DNA of 37,940 nt. Source: Gamarada debralockiae (taxonomy: Eukaryota; Ascomycota; Leotiomycetes; Helotiales; Hyphodiscaceae). The translations under genes were made by a program, and so were the position numbers. The notes beneath the pieces are model-generated. The model did no database searches and had not been told where the DNA came from. It saw only the letters and a list, made by a program, of their open reading frames with translations. The stretch covers positions 1-37,940 of the forward strand of contig NXFV01000355.1 in the NCBI GenBank assembly GCA_002803225.1, written 5' to 3'. This document shows positions 32,338-37,940 of this stretch, piece after piece (positions within the stretch are counted from its first letter, which is position 1; every line of letters begins with the position of its first letter).

Positions 32338-33148
32338 TGTAGTTGTACCTATGATCTCGTGCGCGAACGTATTCGAGGGCAAGGTAAGGTGCAGATGCAA
32401 GAACGTAGGACGACTATCGTAACATGACCTCTTCAGGTCCTAGATAGGATGCAATCTCCGGTATCTGTTGAGGAGAGGGAGGTTCGTCGGAAGTTGGATC
32501 CTGTGGTTATTGATAGCTGGGCTCCAAGTATTTTCTTCAGTCATCTTCTTGCGGCGGAAGTGTTTGTCCGTTTGCATGTGGCCTTGCATGTGACGCGAGC
32601 AGGGTTGTATGTGGAGCCTTAGGCAGGAAGCCTGAGTGGGCGTGGGCACACTGGCGGTGGATATGATTAGTTAGATACGGCTCGAATGAAAATTTGGATT
32701 TTGAATTGCTGAAACTTGATGAACGAATAAAATACCCTCTTCTCAAGAGAGTGAGCTTTTCATAATAATTTTATGAATTTTATGGAGTTTCCTACAGACC
32801 TCTAAAAAGAAGGCCTCTTTTGATATTCCTTATTTTCGTCTAATTCGCCAGCAAGGTGGGTCCCTGGCCCTGGTCCTGGGCAACCAAAGTAAACACTGGA
32901 AAGTGCCTTCGGCGAGAATCAACAAAGCATACTAACAACAGCACCTGCTGCATCCACGCAAACACAATTATCACGACGCCAACACGCTCTCGAATCATCC
33001 ATTGTTCCCTTTAATGCATGTTATAGGTCTCATTCGCATGTAGCAATCGCTGCGTATCAAAAATGGATTATTCAGAAGAGAACTCGGTACTACAGGTCCA
33101 GCGTCAACAATTTGCCAAACTATCGCTGACCATGCCTTCCTACAGTAT
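32338..33148. other. divergent intergenic region between acyltransferase and kinesin
   Basis: About 0.8 kb. The plus-strand side near 32940-33000 is C/A-rich (CAACAGCACC, AACACAATTATCACGACGCC), like a fungal promoter. A possible extra kinesin exon at 33063-33095 (MDYSEENSVLQ) would join in frame to 33146 if a weak GTCCAG donor were used; I did not adopt it. Confidence 0.5.
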
Positions 33149-36100
33149 ATGCGCACATCGCAATTGCGTCCTCCCAGTCGAATCCCGTCTCCTGGCAAAG
33201 GTCTCGCAGAGATCTCCGAATCACAAAGCAATGCGCGCTCCAAACCAGTCTCGAAGATGCCTCTTCCAGCATCACTGAAGCACAAACTGGGAGCATCCTG
33301 TGAGTGGGATTGATGGGACATTATTGACTCGCTAGGCTAATTGATATGATTCTAGACAACGAGCCGGAACCTAAACGCAAAACACTGGCCGAAAGAGCAG
33401 GAGAACCAAGGTCGAGAGCTGCTCCTGCATCGCGACCCGTTGTGAAGGGCACATCCCTTATGGGCGCAGCTCGCAATACTTTATTCTCGTCCTCGGTATC
33501 TTCACACACGCGCACACCTTCAGTATCGTCTCGAAGCACATCCAATAGCAGCTTTTCAAGCAGTGTCGGTCCAGGAAACCGCCCTAAATCAGCGTATGGT
33601 TCTCGACCTCAAACCTCGATGGCCTTCGCCCAATCGACCACAACCCGGCCCACCTCATTGGCGATGCCTCGTCCCGCGACCGCTATGGAGAGTCATGAAT
33701 CGGAGGAAGATCTACCGGCACAAGGGAAGCGAAAGGGTATGCTATCTTTACCTTCGATTCCGTCTTCTTTTCACTCGACACTTCAACCAAGAAAGTTACG
33801 GGCTCCGAACTCAATGCATTCTCTGAGATCTCTCCGTCCAGTCGACAACATGAGAGATGTCTCCGTTAGTACGGCCATGAGTATGCTACGAATCGATGAA
33901 GAACAGCCCAACCCTTGGATAGAGCATCAAGCGATCTCCCCGACGAAGACGCCAACAGCCCCATCATTATGTCACAAGCCCTCCATATCCACAGACCTGC
34001 GAAATACGAGAATAGACAGTGCCGAGGGTGCTCTCGTACTGTTCCAGGCGTCCGGAGACAGCTTAGTGGCTCCCAAGACGCCATCTCAAATTCCAGTGTT
34101 TTGCAAGACGGAGGCACATCATGCTACGCCAGCAACTCCAAGCCAAACTCCCAAGCCCTCCCCTCCAAAACTTCCGTATTTGACAAAAGATTCTAACATA
34201 CCTGCGTTTACAGCTTGGGACGTTCATGGTCGTCTCGAAGACATGGAGGCAATGTATTCCGAGCTCAAAGACAAATTCAGCGGCGCCAACATTGAACGAA
34301 ATGGACTCGAAGAAGCTGTGAGCTTGTTCAAAACCAGAAGTAAGTTTTATTCAGTCACGTACTTGGAGGGAAGAAAGCTTACAGTAAAACAGTTGCCGAG
34401 CTCGAACTTCTCCGATCCCAACTCTCGTCGACGAACAGATCTTTACAGACTGACCTAGATGCCGCGCGGCAAAAATCCGATTCTCTCCAGGAGAGGCTAC
34501 TGACAGCGACAACAACTCTTGATGATCAGATAAGAGCTCACCGCATAGAAAGTGATGATGCCCGACGAGACCATCGTAACGAAATCGACCAGCTTCGACG
34601 AGCGAACTCTGAAGAGGTGGAGCGCCTCATACGACTTCATCGGGAAGCGCTGGGAGAACTTGAACGACGATCCACAGTTGAACTGGAAGACCGATTGCGA
34701 GAGTTGGAGCGAAGGAAGAATGCCGAACTAGATGAAGAAAGAAGTCGAAGGCTCCGTGAGGTACAGGATCTCGAGTCTCGGATTTCCTCGGAACACATGC
34801 AGCTAGACCTAGCTCTTCAAAAGAAAGATCTCGAGATCCAAAACATGCGGGGCGAGCTCGAAGATGTCAGAGGCGAATTGGACCGAGAGCAAACTCTAAA
34901 GGGAAACGCGCAGAAAAGTCTTTCGGAATTAAGGGAGAATATGCAAGAAATGGGAACCCAAACATCTTCAACGATTCAGAAGTTGGAGAGCACCATCTCC
35001 AGCCTCAGTGCCAAGATCCACTTCCTGGAATCTGGCAGCAAAGCACAGTCTGACAGCTTTGCAGAAATGGAAGCAAGGCTGCAGGAAGCAGTTAGATCTG
35101 CTGAAGTGTCTAAGCAAAAGCTGATCAAGGAAGAAACACTTCGTCGCATTCTCTTTAACCAAGTCCAAGAGCTCAAAGGGAACATTCGAGTCATGTGCAG
35201 AGTCCGGCCTGTACCCGCTAATGGCTCCGAGGGAGAAATCGCCAAGATTACCTTCCCGGATGTCGAGAAGGAGTCCAAGGAGCTCGAAATCTTGGGTAAG
35301 GAAGAAAAGAGCAGCCTTGGGAACGTTTCACGAAAGCCGCACGCCTTTACCTTTGATCGTGTCTTTGGACCGGAAAGCCAGAACCAGGAAGTTTTCGAAG
35401 AAATTTCGCAGCTCGTTCAAAGTGCTCTGGACGGTTACAACGTCTGCATTTTCTGCTATGGCCAGACTGGCTCGGGCAAGACACATACAATGTCATCTGC
35501 GGATGGTATGATACCACGAGCGACCCATCAGATATACGAAACCGCGACAAATCTACAAGAGAAGGGCTGGACATACACCATGGAAGGCAGTTTCATTGAG
35601 GTATACAATGAGGAGATCCACGATTTACTCGGCGACTCGAAGGATCTTGACAAAAAGAAGCATGAAATCCGACACGACGAAAAGAAAAAGCAAACAGTTG
35701 TGACGGGGCTGAAGACGGTCACTCTCGACTCACCAAACACGGTTGAATCAATCTTGAAGCAAGCTGCGGCTAATCGGAGTGTTGCTGCTACCAAGTCTAA
35801 CGAGCGATCCTCTCGCTCTCACTCCGTGTTTATCTTGAAGCTTGTCGGGCGAAACAGCACAACCAATGAGACCTCTGAGGGAACACTCAATTTGGTTGAT
35901 CTGGCAGGTTCCGAGAGACTGAAGCAATCTGGGGCTGAGGGCGACAGAATGAAGGAGACTCAAAACATTAACAAGAGTCTGAGTTGTTTGGGCGACGTGA
36001 TTGGAGCTTTGGGCCAAGGCAAGGAGGGTGCTCATATCCCTTACAGGAACTCGAAGGCAAGTTAACATCCTGGTGGAGACTGAATGCAGTACTGACCTCC

Positions 36101-36343
36101 AAATAGTTGACATATCTGCTGCAATACTCGCTGGGTGGTAATTCGAAGACGCTCATGTTCGTGATGGCAAGCCCGTTGGAGGCTCATTTGAGCGAGACTT
36201 TGACGAGTCTAAAGTTCGCCACGAAGGTAAACCGCCCTCATCCTCATTGTATAGAAAATGCTCATGAATTCTAGGTCCACAACACCCACATCGGGACAGC
36301 AAAGAAGTCGACAAAGGTCCGTGATCGTGGCAGCGAATCGTAG
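33149..36343 (+). CDS. C-terminal-motor kinesin (kinesin-14, Kar3/KlpA type), 5 exons, 995 aa
   Basis: Predicted exons are 33149-33299, 33356-34339, 34393-36056, 36107-36226 and 36275-36343. Introns are 56, 53, 50 and 48 bp; the third starts with GC (AAG|GCAAGT) instead of GT. The N-terminal 320 residues are basic, Ser/Pro-rich and probably disordered ([29 protein letters not shown] [12 protein letters not shown]), a likely microtubule-binding tail. A long coiled coil covers about 335-635. The neck and motor start at [11 protein letters not shown] (641). P-loop GQTGSGKT is at 735-742, switch [10 protein letters not shown] near 848-856, switch II DLAGSE at 881-886, and the conserved end is [15 protein letters not shown]...[18 protein letters not shown]. 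Motor placement at the C-terminus identifies a minus-end-directed kinesin-14 acting in the mitotic spindle and karyogamy. The start is the ATG at 33149, though an upstream exon cannot be excluded. No lesion is seen. Confidence 0.92.
36057..36106 (+). other. GC-AG intron in the kinesin motor domain
   Basis: The 50-bp intron starts GCAAGT and ends AAATAG with a CTGAC branch site about 11 nt before the acceptor. Removal joins RNSK to LTYLLQYS in phase 0, invariant kinesin sequence. AAG|GCAAGT is the textbook context for GC donors. Confidence 0.9.
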
Positions 36344-37110
36344 TTTGTGTATTGGGTATGGAATAGCGTTGTGCGAATATCACTTGCGGCGTTTTATGGA
36401 AGGAGGTCGAATTCTCCCATCTTCATCACTATTGAGCGATGGAAAGGAGTACTGTTTCTTACAAGGCAGGACATTGCCGTTGTTTATAAACGTGGTGTTT
36501 CGGGGCTTTCTATTTCAATAGGATGAATGAAATACGAATTGAATACGATTTGTAGTTATCAAGCAGCTTAGTGGTGCAGAAATTCTGGGAGAAATTGCGT
36601 CTTATGGCGATGAAGGCTGGTATTTCCATGTGTGGGTCTTCCAATCGCTTGAACTATTGGCGAAGTACAGCAAAGTTGTGCAAATCCATTCGCGGGTGCT
36701 GCTACTTTACAGATCTCGACGCCTTAGCTGGGTGAGTACTCCTACAACCAACGCAAATTCCCCGTCTCCAAATTCAAAAAACGGGAAAATGAAAGGCTTT
36801 CCGGGTACGCGCGAGCTGCGCATACCATTTAAGATTAGGATGGCTCCCTTTCTTGCTCGTTATATTTTCAACTATCATTAATCATGCGCGGAAAAATATC
36901 ACTAGGCGAGATACTCCGTACTAGCTCGTGCAAAAGTAAAACGGCTATCGAAGTGCAGCTTTCGAAGCTAAAGACCGTCTCAGAGACATTAACAGGCATA
37001 CCAACAAAGTCAAACAGAATCACGACAGTATCTTCAGCCCTCTATGTTGTATAAGCTTGGTCAGATTTCTTCCCACATACGATGCCCCTCTGGACTGAGT
37101 TACTAGAAAA
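36344..37110. other. intergenic; 3' side of kinesin
   Basis: A plus-strand frame at 36630-36881 starts with protein-like sequence and might be the eroded upstream part of the FunK1-like relic, but I cannot match it with confidence. No other gene recognised. Confidence 0.4.
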
Positions 37111-37696
37111 GTTGGCAAGGTCATCAATGATATCGATGCTAAATGATGAGACAAGGAGTTGGACAGTGTTCTAAGCGGAGCTACTCATCGGACTGATACC
37201 ATGCAACTCATGACGATCGAAGTGTTGCAAGGGAAGGGTTAGTCACCGAACTGGCACGACGCAGTCCATTGGCATTCGAAGTTCTCGAAGGTAAAGGTCG
37301 TACTTACCACCATGATCTTGAGTTATTCCTTTACTTCTTCTTATGGACGTGCATCTGATATGATCGTGATGGTATGGATGATAACCTGAAGGCAAAAAGC
37401 AGATAAGATCAGCAGCAATATGCAGACTCTAGATTGGTATATTGGGACCTATTCACAAGTAGCCCGAAACAAAGTGAGAGATAAGGATAAAATTCGGCTG
37501 AGAACGTCGTCGCGCAAATTTGAACCAATATTTGAAGGGCTTGCTGGCTCGAGGCTTCCGAAAAGTTGTTTCCGATCAGAGACGGTGCAATCTTTACGGG
37601 AACCTTCCCAATCCGTGTATAATGCATGACGGGATGTTAGATGCATTGAACAAGGCAATAAGTCAGTTGGGAAAGGGAAAACAGGGAACTGCATAG
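37111..37696 (+). pseudogene. FunK1-like fungal protein kinase pseudogene, C-terminal half
   Basis: Plus-strand fragments follow the order of a FunK1 (fungus-specific kinase-like) domain but in changing frames. VGKVINDIDA (DFG-like region) comes first, then two TGA codons (37144-37149), then DKELDSVLSGATHRTDTMQL and IEVLQGKG with a TAG at 37240. LAFEVLEGKGRTYHHDLELF...FFLWTC follows, matching the family's HDLESFFYVLLWIC block. Next come LDWYIGTYSQVARNKV, FEPIFEGLAG, LFPIRDGAIFTGTFP and finally MHDGMLDALNKAISQLG, stop at 37694. The segment around VLxGKG occurs twice in succession, suggesting an internal partial duplication. The N-terminal kinase lobe is not recognisable upstream. FunK1 genes are highly expanded in some ascomycetes and basidiomycetes; their cellular role is poorly known. 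This copy is dead. Confidence 0.8.
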
Positions 37697-37917
37697 GGGA
37701 GGCGAGGACGAGGACCAGGCATCGTCATTGACATTTGACAGGTAGAGAATCTTGACGCAATGCGCCATCATGGTGTTCACATTCTTTGTATCGTTGATCC
37801 AGGTACAGAAGGAGGTGGTTATATTGGCACAGGACTGCATGTCCAGCTAAAGCAGAAGTATTCTGTCTGGACGTTTGTAGTCGTGATCAGGATACAAATT
37901 AGAAATGGCTTGGAGCT

Positions 37918-37940
37918 GGGGGGGGGGGGGGGGGGGGGGG
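37918..37940. repeat. 23-base poly-G run at the window end
   Basis: An unbroken G run closes the sequence. It does not resemble a telomere repeat (no TTAGGG). It may be a real homopolymer or an assembly or read-end artefact at a contig edge. Confidence 0.9.

Noticed and set aside
33063..33095. Additional first exon for the kinesin (MDYSEENSVLQ)
   Set aside because: Joins in frame to 33146 but needs a poor GTCCAG donor; kept only as an alternative start.
37900..37940. Telomere at the window end
   Set aside because: Pure poly-G without TTAGGG-type units.

Overview
The window looks like nuclear DNA of a filamentous ascomycete (Pezizomycotina). Its genes carry introns of about 47-60 bp with GTAAGT/GTATGT-like donors and CTAAC/CTGAC branch sites, intergenic stretches are long, and the gene families are typical of the group: a Kar3/KlpA-type kinesin, a TALE homeodomain factor, an F-box/LRR protein, a fungal P450 and relics of a STAND (NLR-like) protein, a FunK1 kinase and a tyrosinase. 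Leotiomycetes (Helotiales) is my best guess for the lineage, from general resemblance only.

Layout. 1-3.5 kb: no recognisable gene. 3.56-5.01 kb (+): intact three-exon TALE/KN homeodomain transcription factor. 5.0-11.0 kb: gene-poor, with a frameshifted oil-body-associated-protein (OBAP/DUF1264) relic, a hairpin, a 60-bp-period direct repeat, a (CT)n tract and an AT-rich stretch. 11.1-18.9 kb (-): two large decayed genes. One is an uncharacterised fungal family with an in-frame stop and a frameshift. The other is a NACHT-type STAND gene broken in at least seven places, one break being an exact-length 19-bp tandem duplication. 19.65-21.40 kb (-): intact three-exon F-box/LRR gene, divergent from 22.34-24.21 kb (+), a disordered conserved fungal protein with a possible PP1-docking motif. 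24.92-25.56 kb (+): GFA/CENP-V-type zinc protein. 25.8-26.6 kb: possible unassigned coding debris. 26.99-28.90 kb (+): intact five-exon P450 with a 14-nt exon inside the I-helix. 29.29-30.74 kb (-): tyrosinase pseudogene whose WNW motif carries two TGG-to-TAG changes. 31.25-32.34 kb (-): LPLAT-type lysophospholipid acyltransferase, divergent from 33.15-36.34 kb (+), a C-terminal-motor kinesin-14 with a GC-AG intron. 37.1-37.7 kb (+): FunK1-like kinase pseudogene. The window ends in a 23-base G run.

The intact genes are mostly housekeeping or regulatory (transcription, ubiquitination, lipid acylation, spindle motor). The accessory genes (STAND/NLR, its neighbour, tyrosinase, OBAP, FunK1) are all dead, and several lesions are of the CpA-to-TpA type expected of repeat-induced point mutation (RIP). 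I see no evidence for a coherent new functional system. The most notable things are the pattern of accessory-gene decay, the micro-exon and the GC-AG intron. No tRNA, rRNA or CRISPR was recognised. All splice junctions were read by eye from splice signals, frame continuity and motif continuity.
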